From the NCBI GenBank assembly GCA_024231375.1, contig JAAEQP010001275.1:1-10114 (forward strand): a DNA stretch of 10,114 nucleotides. Direction: 5' to 3'. Every line of letters begins with the position of its first letter. The first letter of the stretch is position 1. This stretch comes from a bacterium (lineage in GTDB: Bacteria > Hydrogenedentota > Hydrogenedentia > Hydrogenedentiales > SLHB01). A program made the position numbers and the translations under genes. Below are positions 1-6,295 of the stretch, piece after piece. The notes beneath the pieces are model-generated. The model saw only the letters and a list, made by a program, of their open reading frames with translations, did no database searches and was not told the origin of the DNA.

Positions 1-100
1 CGGGATGACGCAGAGGTGGTGTCTCTTGGTGGAACTGGGATCGCCGGGCTTGCGACATCGGCAACAGGCCCGCGAGTCCCGGCCCCCCGTCTCCACGCGT
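1..100. other. Gene-free left edge
   Basis: I see no supported gene here; the short open frames have no ribosome binding site and no recognisable product. The first ten bases, CGGGATGACG, are the reverse complement of the CGTCATCCCG found in the palindromic repeat at 8811-8898. A truncated copy of that repeat may therefore lie across the window edge. Confidence 0.4.
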
Positions 101-139
101 AAAAGGGGGCCGGAACCGTCCGAGGACGGGTCCGGCCCC
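101..139 (-). terminator. Rho-independent terminator of the SGNH-DUF1080 gene
   Basis: A strong hairpin lies 20 nt beyond the stop codon of the minus-strand gene 159-1523. The outer stem is 9 perfect base pairs (106-114 with 131-139, GGGGCCGGA/TCCGGCCCC). One A/G mismatch follows, then a 5-bp inner stem (116-120 with 125-129) closed by a 4-nt loop. Read on the minus strand, the stem is followed by a run of four T (104-101) after a short C run. This is the canonical layout of an intrinsic terminator. Confidence 0.75.
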
Positions 140-158
140 ACAACCAATGTCGCTCAGG

Positions 159-1523
159 CTATTCGCCGCCCTTGGGAATCTCGCGGATATACACGTTCTT
201 GAACCACAGCATGGAACCGTGATGCTGCAACTCGAGTTGCTCCGACGGATAGATGGGAATGTCGCGGTTCCAGTAGTTCTCCAGCGTCACGTTGTCGACG
301 ATCAGCGTGTCGTTCAACCAGATCCACGTCTTCTCGCCAATCATCTTGATGCGGAACGTGTTCCACTCGCCGATGAGATTGTCCGCGCACGCGCTGGGAT
401 CTTTGGGGTTCTTCTGGTTGTTGTAGAGACCGCCCGAACCGACCGGCCACTGCGCCGGATCCCAGATCTGCACCTGAGGAGAGCCCCGAAGATAGATGCC
501 GCTGTCGCCCAGGGGCGGGATCTTCCAGTCCACGTACATCTCGAAATCGGCATAGTCCTTCGCCGTGCATAGGCTCGCGCCCTTGCCGTCGTACACCAGC
601 ATGCCGTCCACGATTTTCCAGTGATCGCGCATCTGCTGGTCGGCCGCGGCCTGGGCCTTCGCCAGTTCGTCCGCCGACATCTGCCGCCGCTTCTCGGGGT
701 TCGCCACAAGGCCTTTCCAGCCCGTAAGGTCTTCTCCGTTGAACAGCGGCGTGAACCCTTCCGGTACCGTGCTCGGCTCCGGACCGTCCAACAATTCCTT
801 AACAGTCGGCTCCATGGCTTCCGCCCAGATGGCGTAGCCCGCTTCGTTGGGGTGCAGGAAGTCCGGCATGATCGACTTCGGCAAGACGCCGTCGGGCGCG
901 AGGAACCGCGGACCGATGTCCAGATAGTGGACCATGACGCCGTCGGCGCACTTGGCGGATTCGTAGCTGGCCTTGGCCAGTTTCACGCGGAACTCGCCAT
1001 CCGGCTTCTCCTCGCGCGGGAAGATCCCGAGCAGCAGGATCTTCATGTCCGGCAGCTTGACGCGCAGCTTTTCGACGATCGCCACCACGCCCTGGGCAAT
1101 CTCTTCGGCCGTGTTGGCTTTGTGGTTGTTGGTGCCGATCATGATGACGGCCAACTTGGGCGAAATACCGTCAATCTCGCCGTTATCCAAACGCCACAAC
1201 ACGTGCTGCGTGCGGTCGCCCGAGTACCCAAGGTTCACGGCGTTGCGCGGCGCGTAGTACTTGTCCCACACCGCCTTGCCGCCGTTCTCCCACGAATGGG
1301 TGATCGAGTCGCCGATCATCAGCACGTCCACATTGCCCTGCTTGATGCGTTCCACCTTCTCCTGATGGCGGGACTGCCACCAATCGTCCCCACGCGGCGC
1401 GGGCTGCAACGACGTCGGCACATCCTGCGCCTCAACCGTCACAGGGACCAATACGGTCGCCACGAACGCCGTCACAGCCAGGCATCCCGCAAGACGAATC
1501 ACAATCGACTGAACGTTTCGCAT
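159..1523 (-). CDS. Secreted SGNH esterase (PAF-acetylhydrolase-like) fused to a DUF1080 domain
   Basis: This is a 454-residue two-domain secreted enzyme. Residues 1-32 form a signal peptide with a likely cut after V-E-A. Residues about 45-245 are an SGNH/GDSL hydrolase: IGDSITHSW carries the nucleophile Ser73, GYSGD (99-103) is block II, IGTNNH (129-134) is block III, and DFLHP holds the catalytic Asp221/His224 pair. The GTNNH...NTAEE and LLLGIFPREEKP segments resemble PAF-acetylhydrolase Ib subunits, so an acetyl-ester substrate is plausible. Residues about 253-450 are a DUF1080 (3-keto-disaccharide hydrolase, PF06439) domain: PLFNGEDLTGWKG at its start, DSGIYLRGSPQVQIWDP in the middle, and LELQHHGSMLWFKNVYIREI at the end. 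The start at 1523 is chosen over a GTG at 1529 because GAAAGG (1537-1532) sits 8 nt from the ATG. The gene diverges from the permease gene. Fusion of the two activities suggests deacylation and cleavage of one decorated glycoside, which is an inference. Confidence 0.93.
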   Translation of the reverse strand: MRNVQSIVIRLAGCLAVTAFVATVLVPVTVEAQDVPTSLQPAPRGDDWWQSRHQEKVERIKQGNVDVLMIGDSITHSWENGGKAVWDKYYAPRNAVNLGYSGDRTQHVLWRLDNGEIDGISPKLAVIMIGTNNHKANTAEEIAQGVVAIVEKLRVKLPDMKILLLGIFPREEKPDGEFRVKLAKASYESAKCADGVMVHYLDIGPRFLAPDGVLPKSIMPDFLHPNEAGYAIWAEAMEPTVKELLDGPEPSTVPEGFTPLFNGEDLTGWKGLVANPEKRRQMSADELAKAQAAADQQMRDHWKIVDGMLVYDGKGASLCTAKDYADFEMYVDWKIPPLGDSGIYLRGSPQVQIWDPAQWPVGSGGLYNNQKNPKDPSACADNLIGEWNTFRIKMIGEKTWIWLNDTLIVDNVTLENYWNRDIPIYPSEQLELQHHGSMLWFKNVYIREIPKGGE

Positions 1524-1531
1524 ATCCACTA

Positions 1532-1537
1532 CCTTTC
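1532..1537 (-). promoter_or_regulatory. Ribosome binding site fixing the start of the SGNH-DUF1080 gene
   Basis: GAAAGG on the minus strand lies 8 nt before ATG 1523 but only 2 nt before the in-frame GTG at 1529. The spacing favours the ATG. Confidence 0.65.
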
Positions 1538-1561
1538 ACGCTTCATCGAGACTTGGTTCCC

Positions 1562-1600
1562 CCATTCGCCGTCCGCGAATGGACACGAACCGCCATTGTA
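1562..1600 (-). promoter_or_regulatory. Candidate promoter -10 and 5' stem-loop of the SGNH-DUF1080 gene
   Basis: On the minus strand, TACAAT (1600-1595) matches 5 of 6 bases of a sigma-70 -10 box; no convincing -35 is seen at the usual distance. Twelve bases further on is a perfect 8-bp inverted repeat (CCATTCGC 1562-1569 with GCGAATGG 1575-1582) and a 5-nt loop. The hairpin would begin about 5 nt from the predicted transcript start. It could stabilise the mRNA or act as an operator. Confidence 0.35.
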
Positions 1601-1762
1601 CCCGATTCCTGCCCAAGATACCTGTTTTCAAACCGCTCAAAGAGGACCCACTTTCCGGCCGTCTTCGCCCCGGCCGGCCTGCGCGCACACCGAAACCGCC
1701 GCAGCCTTCCCCGCTACGCCGCTGTGTCTCCGGGCCTGATGCCGGATACGCCTACGGCCTCC

Positions 1763-1792
1763 CTGTCACTCCATCGAGGATCCAGGTATACT
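1763..1792 (+). promoter_or_regulatory. Candidate sigma-70-type promoter of the SLC13 permease
   Basis: CTGTCA (1763-1768, 4 of 6 to the -35 consensus) and TATACT (1787-1792, 5 of 6 to the -10 consensus) are separated by 18 nt. The predicted transcript would start near 1799, giving a leader of about 55 nt. The match is moderate and rests on inspection alone. Confidence 0.35.
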
Positions 1793-1801
1793 CCACAAGT
1801 C

Positions 1802-1833
1802 GCGGGCGTTTACAGACGGTCTGCCAAGCCCGC
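1802..1833 (+). other. Nested inverted repeat in the leader of the SLC13 permease
   Basis: GCGGGC (1802-1807) pairs perfectly with GCCCGC (1828-1833). A small inner CAGA/TCTG stem lies between them. The structure would form at the very start of the predicted transcript and ends 4 nt before the ribosome binding site at 1838-1845. Confidence 0.3.
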
Positions 1834-1837
1834 CGGT

Positions 1838-1845
1838 GGAGAGGA
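1838..1845 (+). promoter_or_regulatory. Ribosome binding site fixing the start of the SLC13 permease
   Basis: GGAGAGGA is a strong Shine-Dalgarno sequence 9 nt before ATG 1855. It supports that start over upstream in-frame codons such as ATG 1579, which would add 92 proline- and arginine-rich residues atypical of the family. Confidence 0.75.
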
Positions 1846-1854
1846 ATCTGCTCA

Positions 1855-3663
1855 ATGGGATGGGATGGTCTGTTTTGTCTTCTTGTCCTGGCCCTTATTG
1901 TCGCCGGACTCGTCCGCAATATCGCGCCCGATGCCGTCCTGGTCGGTTCGCTGGTCCTGGTGACCTTGGCCGGCATTATCACGCCTCAGGAAGCCTTTGC
2001 GGGCTTCTCGAACACGGGCATGCTCACCGTGGCCGCGCTCTTCGTCGTGGCCGCCGCTCTTCGTGAAACCGGCGCTCTCGATACCGTCGGCGCGTGGGTA
2101 CTCGGTCGAGCCCAGTCCGAAAAGTCCGTTCTGTGGCGGATGGCGGCCACCGTGATGCCTATGTCTGCGTTCCTGAACAACACGCCCATCGTGGCCATGT
2201 TCATCCCCATCGTCACGGGCTGGTGCAAGAAACACCAGGTGGCCCCGTCCCGTCTGCTGCTGCCCCTCTCGTATCTGTGCATTTTCGGCGGAACCTGCAC
2301 CCTCATCGGCACCAGCACCAACCTCGTGGTCAACGGGCTCATGGGCGAGACCATCGCCGCCGGGCAAGGCAGCAGCGCTTTTCTCGAAGGACTTCGCCCC
2401 ATCCATCTTTTCGAGATGAGCTACGTAGGCGTCCCCTACGCCATCATCGGCGCACTCTATCTCTTTCTGGTGGGACGTCATCTTCTGCCCAACCGGAAAG
2501 ATCTCATCGAGCAGTTGACCGATTCGTCGCGTGAGTACTTGGTGAACATGTGCATTGAGCCCGGTTGCCGTTTGGCGGGTCAGAAAGTGGGGGAGGCCGG
2601 GCTCCGCCGACTTCCCGGTCTGTTCCTCATCGAAATCGTTCGCGACGACCAGATCGTCTCGCCTGTATCGCCCGACCAGATCCTGCGTTGCGGAGATACC
2701 CTCACCTTCACGGGCGTCATCGGCACCATCGTCGACCTTGAGCGGATCCCCGGCCTCGTTCCCAGCGCGGACCAGGGCTATGAGACCCAGGCCGCCCTGC
2801 GTCGCGGCCGTGTGCTGTGCGAGGCGGTGGTGTCAGGCACCTCGCCCTGCGTGGGGAAGACCATCCGCGACGCCGATTTTCGCGCGTTGTACAACGCCGC
2901 CATCGTGGCCGTCCATCGCGGCGGGGAGCGGCTGGAAGGGAAGGTGGGCGATGTGGTGCTGCGCCCCGGCGACACCCTGGTGCTTCAGGGTGGCGCGCAC
3001 TTCGTGCGCGCCAACCGAAACAATCCCGATTTTCTGCTCGTGGGCGGCGTGGCCGATTCGCGTCCCATCCGGTCGGACAAGGCCGTCATCGCGCTTGGTC
3101 TGTTGGCACTGCTGATTGCGCTCATGGCCTTTGGCGTGGTGGACATCGTGGCGGCAGCGTTTCTTGTGGCGGGACTCATGGTGATCTCGCGATGCATTTC
3201 GGTGTCGGACGCGCGCCAGAGCGTCGACTGGCAAACCCTGCTAACCATCGCCGCCGCCTTCGGACTGGCCAAGGCGCTGGTGAACTCCGGGGTAGTCGGC
3301 GTGGTTGCCACCGCCGTTGTGTCCGTTGCAGGGGCGCAGGGCCCTTATGCTGTGCTGGCGGGCGTCTTCCTCATGACCAGCCTGTTCACCGCGTTCGTGA
3401 CGAACAACGCCGCTGCGGCCCTGGTGTTCCCCTTTGCCGTCGCCATGGCCCAACAACTCGAGTTGAGCCCCAGGCCCTTCGTGTTTGCGGTAGCCTTCGC
3501 GGCGTCCGCCAGTCTCGTCTCGCCCCTCGGGTACCAGACCAATCTCATGGTCTACGGCCCAGGCGGCTACCGGTTCTCCGATTTCGTCCGCGTGGGCCTG
3601 CCGCTGAACATCATTCTGCTCATCAGCGCCACCATCCTGATTCCGCTGGTCTGGCCGTTCTGA
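1855..3663 (+). CDS. SLC13 (DASS-type) sodium/anion permease with two TrkA-C domains
   Basis: This is an inner-membrane secondary transporter of 602 residues, the usual length for bacterial SLC13 members with a central regulatory insert. The first membrane half (about 5-210) carries LNNTPIVAMFIPI (107-119) and GGTCTLIGTSTNLVVNG (145-161). The second half (about 408-602) repeats this as VTNNAAAALVFPFA (515-528) and SPLGYQTNLMVYGPGGY (556-572). These paired S/T-N-L and NNT/NNA hairpins form the sodium and anion site in the family. Between the halves are two RCK_C/TrkA-C-like domains (about 228-300 and 315-385; each ends in a GD.L.F.G or GD.LVLQGG strand), which may bind a regulatory ligand. The substrate (sulfate, dicarboxylate or another anion) cannot be fixed from sequence. 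The gene has its own promoter candidate and strong Shine-Dalgarno, and it converges on the Gfo/Idh gene with a 7-nt gap. Confidence 0.95.
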   Translation: MGWDGLFCLLVLALIVAGLVRNIAPDAVLVGSLVLVTLAGIITPQEAFAGFSNTGMLTVAALFVVAAALRETGALDTVGAWVLGRAQSEKSVLWRMAATVMPMSAFLNNTPIVAMFIPIVTGWCKKHQVAPSRLLLPLSYLCIFGGTCTLIGTSTNLVVNGLMGETIAAGQGSSAFLEGLRPIHLFEMSYVGVPYAIIGALYLFLVGRHLLPNRKDLIEQLTDSSREYLVNMCIEPGCRLAGQKVGEAGLRRLPGLFLIEIVRDDQIVSPVSPDQILRCGDTLTFTGVIGTIVDLERIPGLVPSADQGYETQAALRRGRVLCEAVVSGTSPCVGKTIRDADFRALYNAAIVAVHRGGERLEGKVGDVVLRPGDTLVLQGGAHFVRANRNNPDFLLVGGVADSRPIRSDKAVIALGLLALLIALMAFGVVDIVAAAFLVAGLMVISRCISVSDARQSVDWQTLLTIAAAFGLAKALVNSGVVGVVATAVVSVAGAQGPYAVLAGVFLMTSLFTAFVTNNAAAALVFPFAVAMAQQLELSPRPFVFAVAFAASASLVSPLGYQTNLMVYGPGGYRFSDFVRVGLPLNIILLISATILIPLVWPF

Positions 3664-3670
3664 CGCGACT

Positions 3671-5020
3671 CTACAGACTCCACCCCTCGCGATAGGCGGT
3701 GCGCACGTACTGGTTCGCTTCGGGCAGGTTGGTCACCTTCAGATTCTCGGCGTCCCACTCGATCTTCGTGTTCATCCGTTTCGCCACATTCCCGAGCAGC
3801 GCCATCTCAGTCAAAGGACCCGAATACGAGAAATCGGCCCCTGCCTTGCCTCCATCCTTGATGGCGCGGACCCAGTCGCCTTCATGGGTGCCTTCCACGC
3901 GCGGAATGGACGGGTCGGGCGGCGTGAAATCGTTCATCCGCGACGCGGGAACCAGACGCGGGTTCTCGCCATACACCCCGCACGTCATCATGCCCTTGGA
4001 CCCCTTGAACACCACGCCGCCTTCGGGATGGCCGAGGTTTTCGTCGTGGCCGACATCTTCGGGTCGGGGCGGCCGCACCCCGTCGTACCATGTCAGCGCG
4101 ACCGGCGGCATACCTTCGCGTGCCGGGAACTCATACTTGACCACCGATGCAATCGGATGGGTTTCGTTGTTCAGGTCGGTCGAACTCGCGTCCACACTCG
4201 TGGGTTGCCCCAGCTTCAACGCCCAGAACACGGGGTCCAACGTGTGGACACCCCGGTCGCCCATCATGCCGCACCCGAAATCCAACCAACTCCGCCACGT
4301 GCGCGGATGATAACAGCGGTGATAAGGGCGGACCGGCGCCGGGCCCAGCCACAGGTCCCAGTCGAGGGAATCGGGCACGGGCGGCGTCTCCGTGGGGCGC
4401 GTGCCCAGCATGGAACTCCAACTGGCGTGGCCCCACGGGTAATACGTGAGGTCGCACCATGCGTCCACTTCGCGTACGTCGCCGATAGCCCCCGACCAGA
4501 TCCATTCACACACCTGGCGCGCGCCATCGCCCGAGTGACCCTGGATGCCCATCTGCGTGACAACGCCGTATTCGCGTGCCGCCTCGGCCAACCGGCGGGC
4601 TTCGAACACGTCATGGGTCAGCGGTTTCTGGCAGTAGACATGTTTGCCCGCGCGCATGGCGGCCATGGATATGACCGCGTGCGTGTGGTCCGGCGTAGCG
4701 ATAACGACCGCATCGATGTCCTTCTGCTTCTCGATCATGACGCGGTAGTCGGTGTACCGTTTCGCATCCGGGAATGCAGCAAACACCTTGCCCGCATACT
4801 CGTGGTCTACGTCGCACAAGGCCACGATGTTCTCGCCGGCCAACTGGCGGAGGTTCGACCCGCCCATGCTGCCGAACCCGATGCCCGCGATATTCAACCG
4901 GCTCCCGGGCGAACGTTTGGGCGCAACCGTCTGAGCAGCGCAGGATGTCAGTCCAGCCGCACCGACACCAGCCGCTGTGCGGGTCAGAAACGTACGACGT
5001 GGTATTCTCGATGCACTCAT
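3671..5020 (-). CDS. Tat-exported Gfo/Idh/MocA family oxidoreductase
   Basis: This is a 449-residue NAD(P)-dependent sugar oxidoreductase or NAD-using glycosidase. The N-terminus IPRRTFLTRTAAGVGAAGLT is a Tat signal (Arg8-Arg9). It is followed by L-T-S-C (24-27), which fits a lipobox, so the enzyme may be a Tat-exported lipoprotein. The Rossmann domain starts at NIAGIGFGSMGG, with CDVD (69-72) as the second-strand acidic end, and VVIATPDHTHA (105-115) is typical. Lys132 in QKP is the family's conserved catalytic lysine, and the GVHTLD motif (257-262) supplies the catalytic His259 and Asp262. Start 5020 is chosen because GGAG lies 7 nt upstream and the Tat motif follows directly. The gene is downstream of the secreted DUF1080 gene on the same strand, separated by 246 bp of repeats. 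This context favours 3-keto-glycoside chemistry, but a GH109-type glycosidase or an inositol/sugar dehydrogenase is also possible. Confidence 0.94.
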   Translation of the reverse strand: MSASRIPRRTFLTRTAAGVGAAGLTSCAAQTVAPKRSPGSRLNIAGIGFGSMGGSNLRQLAGENIVALCDVDHEYAGKVFAAFPDAKRYTDYRVMIEKQKDIDAVVIATPDHTHAVISMAAMRAGKHVYCQKPLTHDVFEARRLAEAAREYGVVTQMGIQGHSGDGARQVCEWIWSGAIGDVREVDAWCDLTYYPWGHASWSSMLGTRPTETPPVPDSLDWDLWLGPAPVRPYHRCYHPRTWRSWLDFGCGMMGDRGVHTLDPVFWALKLGQPTSVDASSTDLNNETHPIASVVKYEFPAREGMPPVALTWYDGVRPPRPEDVGHDENLGHPEGGVVFKGSKGMMTCGVYGENPRLVPASRMNDFTPPDPSIPRVEGTHEGDWVRAIKDGGKAGADFSYSGPLTEMALLGNVAKRMNTKIEWDAENLKVTNLPEANQYVRTAYREGWSL

Positions 5021-5027
5021 AGTAGAT

Positions 5028-5032
5028 CTCCC
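5028..5032 (-). promoter_or_regulatory. Ribosome binding site of the Gfo/Idh/MocA gene
   Basis: GGGAG on the minus strand lies 7 nt before ATG 5020. It supports this start over the upstream in-frame codon at 5053. Confidence 0.7.
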
Positions 5033-5075
5033 GGGTATTCCTTCCTGCAGCACCCATTCTCAACGTCATCCCGTA

Positions 5076-5136
5076 GGAATTGGGGACTGTACCAAGCGAG
5101 CGAGTCCGCGAACGAGACGGGACTGTCCCCAATTCC
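5076..5136 (-). repeat. Palindromic repeat, GGGACAGTCCC family, copy A
   Basis: A perfect 12-bp inverted repeat (GGAATTGGGGAC 5076-5087 with GTCCCCAATTCC 5125-5136) encloses a 37-nt centre. Read on the minus strand, the core runs from GGGACAGTCCCGTCTCG to CGCTTGGTACAGTCCCC. The same ends occur in the copy at 6149-6200 on the opposite strand. There is no T run, so it is not an obvious terminator. Confidence 0.75.
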
Positions 5137-5153
5137 CCTTGAGAACAGAAGCG

Positions 5154-5200
5154 AAAAAGCGGGACTGACCCCAGCGAGCATAGCGAGACGGGTCTGTCCC
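5154..5200 (-). terminator. Palindromic repeat copy B, doubling as a likely terminator of the DUF1080 gene
   Basis: GGGACTGACCC (5161-5171) pairs with GGGTCTGTCCC (5190-5200): ten pairs with one central mismatch. On the minus strand the hairpin is followed by GC and five T (5158-5154). It lies 66 bp beyond the stop codon of the gene 5267-5965. It would therefore stop that transcript before the Gfo/Idh gene, or attenuate read-through. It belongs to the same repeat family as 5076-5136 and 6149-6200. Confidence 0.5.
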
Positions 5201-5266
5201 TAGATTCTTTCGGGCTACGCGCCAAGGCCGCGATCCCTCTAACATCCCCACCGCCCAGAATTCCAG

Positions 5267-5965
5267 CTACTCCAGCTCTTTGACCTTGATGTTGCGGAAC
5301 CAGATCGGTGCGCCCGCATGCTTGCCTTGGAGCCCAATCTTCCCCTTGGTCGGCAGCGTGCTCTTGGGCTTGCTCAACCACGACGGAATCTCCGAACCGT
5401 CCGGATTGGTCGTGGCCGATGTCCACTTGCTCATGTCCATCGAGTTGATGTGCTCGCCGTTCAGCGCCACATCGATCTTCTTGTCCACGCAACGGATCGT
5501 GAAGCGATTCCATTCGCCTGGCTTCTTCACCGTGCGTTTCGACGGTGCAAGATGACCAAAGATCGCGCCACACTGCCACGTCTTCGGCGAATCCGCCCAT
5601 TTCTTCGCATAATCATCGGCGATCTGCACTTCAACCGAGTTCGGAATCCACTGCTGAGGCTTGCTGCAGTACACAATGACGCCGCTGTTCGTGCCGTCGG
5701 CCGTCTTGAACTCCAGGTCAAGGACATAGTTGTCGTAGACCTTCTTCGTCCAGATGGCCCGGTCTTCGCTCGCGGTCAACACCCCGTCCGTGACCGTCCA
5801 CACATCCGGCGGAACCACAGCGTTCGACAGGTCGGGCGCGAACAACGCGTCCCACTCGCTCACGTCCGGATGCTTCAGCTTCTTGTCGTCATCCTCCGCC
5901 GCGCCAGCGAAACCCGCCACGGCCAAACCACAAACCAATCCCGCCACTACCAATGCTCTCATCAT
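5267..5965 (-). CDS. Secreted single-domain DUF1080 (3-keto-disaccharide hydrolase family) protein
   Basis: This is a 232-residue exported protein with one DUF1080/PF06439 domain, the full length for a stand-alone member. The signal peptide MMRALVVAGLVCGLAVAGFA ends at A-G-A (20-22), a signal peptidase I site. The jelly-roll domain shows the family pattern: NSGVIVYC (93-100), SVEVQIADD (110-118), EWNRFTIRC (151-159) and GKIGLQGKHAGAPIWFRN (208-225). The family fold is a concanavalin-like beta sandwich, and characterised members cleave 3-keto-glycosides. Two adjacent ATG codons (5965 and 5962) both fit the GGGAGAG Shine-Dalgarno at 5975-5969, with GGAG 5 or 8 nt away; the start could be either. 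An open frame runs further upstream to 6262 but consists of repeat and leader sequence. The gene is flanked by GGGACWGTCCC repeats and precedes the Gfo/Idh gene. Confidence 0.92.
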   Translation of the reverse strand: MMRALVVAGLVCGLAVAGFAGAAEDDDKKLKHPDVSEWDALFAPDLSNAVVPPDVWTVTDGVLTASEDRAIWTKKVYDNYVLDLEFKTADGTNSGVIVYCSKPQQWIPNSVEVQIADDYAKKWADSPKTWQCGAIFGHLAPSKRTVKKPGEWNRFTIRCVDKKIDVALNGEHINSMDMSKWTSATTNPDGSEIPSWLSKPKSTLPTKGKIGLQGKHAGAPIWFRNIKVKELE

Positions 5966-6013
5966 GTACTCTCCCAAGCCGTTCACGCCCCAAGGCGTTG
6001 TTTGCCATTCATC

Positions 6014-6032
6014 GGGCCGCCGCTCGCGGCCC
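6014..6032 (-). other. Stem-loop in the leader of the DUF1080 gene
   Basis: GGGCCGC (6014-6020) and GCGGCCC (6026-6032) form a perfect 7-bp stem with a 5-nt loop. It lies 11 nt after the candidate -10 box, as in the SGNH-DUF1080 leader, so it would sit at the 5' end of the mRNA. Confidence 0.4.
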
Positions 6033-6043
6033 GGAAGTCTACG

Positions 6044-6072
6044 ATTGTAGGCCCTATACCTTCGCCCATCAA
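6044..6072 (-). promoter_or_regulatory. Candidate sigma-70-type promoter of the DUF1080 gene
   Basis: On the minus strand, TTGATG (6072-6067, 4 of 6 to the -35 consensus) and TACAAT (6049-6044, 5 of 6 to the -10 consensus) are exactly 17 nt apart. The predicted leader is about 72 nt. This is the best promoter match in the window. It lies only 6 bp from a repeat fragment (6078-6098). Confidence 0.5.
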
Positions 6073-6077
6073 GGCCA

Positions 6078-6098
6078 AGCGGAGAATCCGGGACTGTG
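6078..6098 (-). repeat. Fragment of the GGGACAGTCCC repeat family
   Basis: On the minus strand this reads CACAGTCCCGGATTCTCCGCT. It resembles the right end of the copy at 6149-6215 (TACAGTCCCGGCTTTTCGCT). The left end of the unit is not recognisable, so this looks like a decayed or partial copy. Confidence 0.4.
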
Positions 6099-6134
6099 GA
6101 GCCGTTGAAGAAGTGCCGCCTCGCCAGACGCAGG

Positions 6135-6271
6135 CCGCGAAAAGACCTGGGACAGTCCCGTCTGCGTCCGCCTGCGGCGGACTCCGCTTGGTACAGTCCC
6201 GGCTTTTCGCTCCTCCCTTCGCACGTAGGCGGCCTATCCAACAGTCCCACTGTCCCAAGCACTTTTCGCGG
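6135..6271. repeat. Composite inverted repeat, GGGACAGTCCC family (copy C and ends)
   Basis: The outer arms CCGCGAAAAG..GGGACAGT (6135-6156) and ACTGTCCC..CTTTTCGCGG (6249-6271) are inverted copies of each other. Inside is a full unit on the plus strand (6149-6200, GGGACAGTCCC to TTGGTACAGTCCC) with a perfect 7-bp centre stem (GTCCGCC 6166-6172, GGCGGAC 6176-6182, 3-nt loop). Read on the minus strand, the unit is followed by CTTTT (6145-6141). It could act as terminator of the C45-UroD operon, whose stop is at 6296. It is in the opposite orientation to copies A and B on the other side of the DUF1080 gene. Confidence 0.6.
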
Positions 6272-6295
6272 TTTCGCCGCACGCGGCCTCCTCTC

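Noticed and set aside
1470..1523. Lipobox L-A-G-C in the signal peptide of the SGNH-DUF1080 protein
   Set aside because: The cysteine lies before most of the hydrophobic core, not after it, and a good signal peptidase I site (V-E-A) follows the core.
1579..1854. N-terminal extension of the permease from ATG 1579
   Set aside because: The added 92 residues are unlike the family, lack a ribosome binding site at 1579, and cover the candidate promoter. The strong Shine-Dalgarno at 1838-1845 selects ATG 1855.
3884..5203. Long plus-strand open frame (439 codons) opposite the Gfo/Idh gene
   Set aside because: It is rich in Arg, His and Pro, has no motif, and runs through the intergenic repeats. The opposite strand encodes a clear Gfo/Idh protein.
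5966..6262. Upstream extension of the DUF1080 protein to 6262
   Set aside because: The extra 99 residues translate repeat and leader DNA. The double ATG at 5965/5962 has a good ribosome binding site and begins a clean signal peptide.
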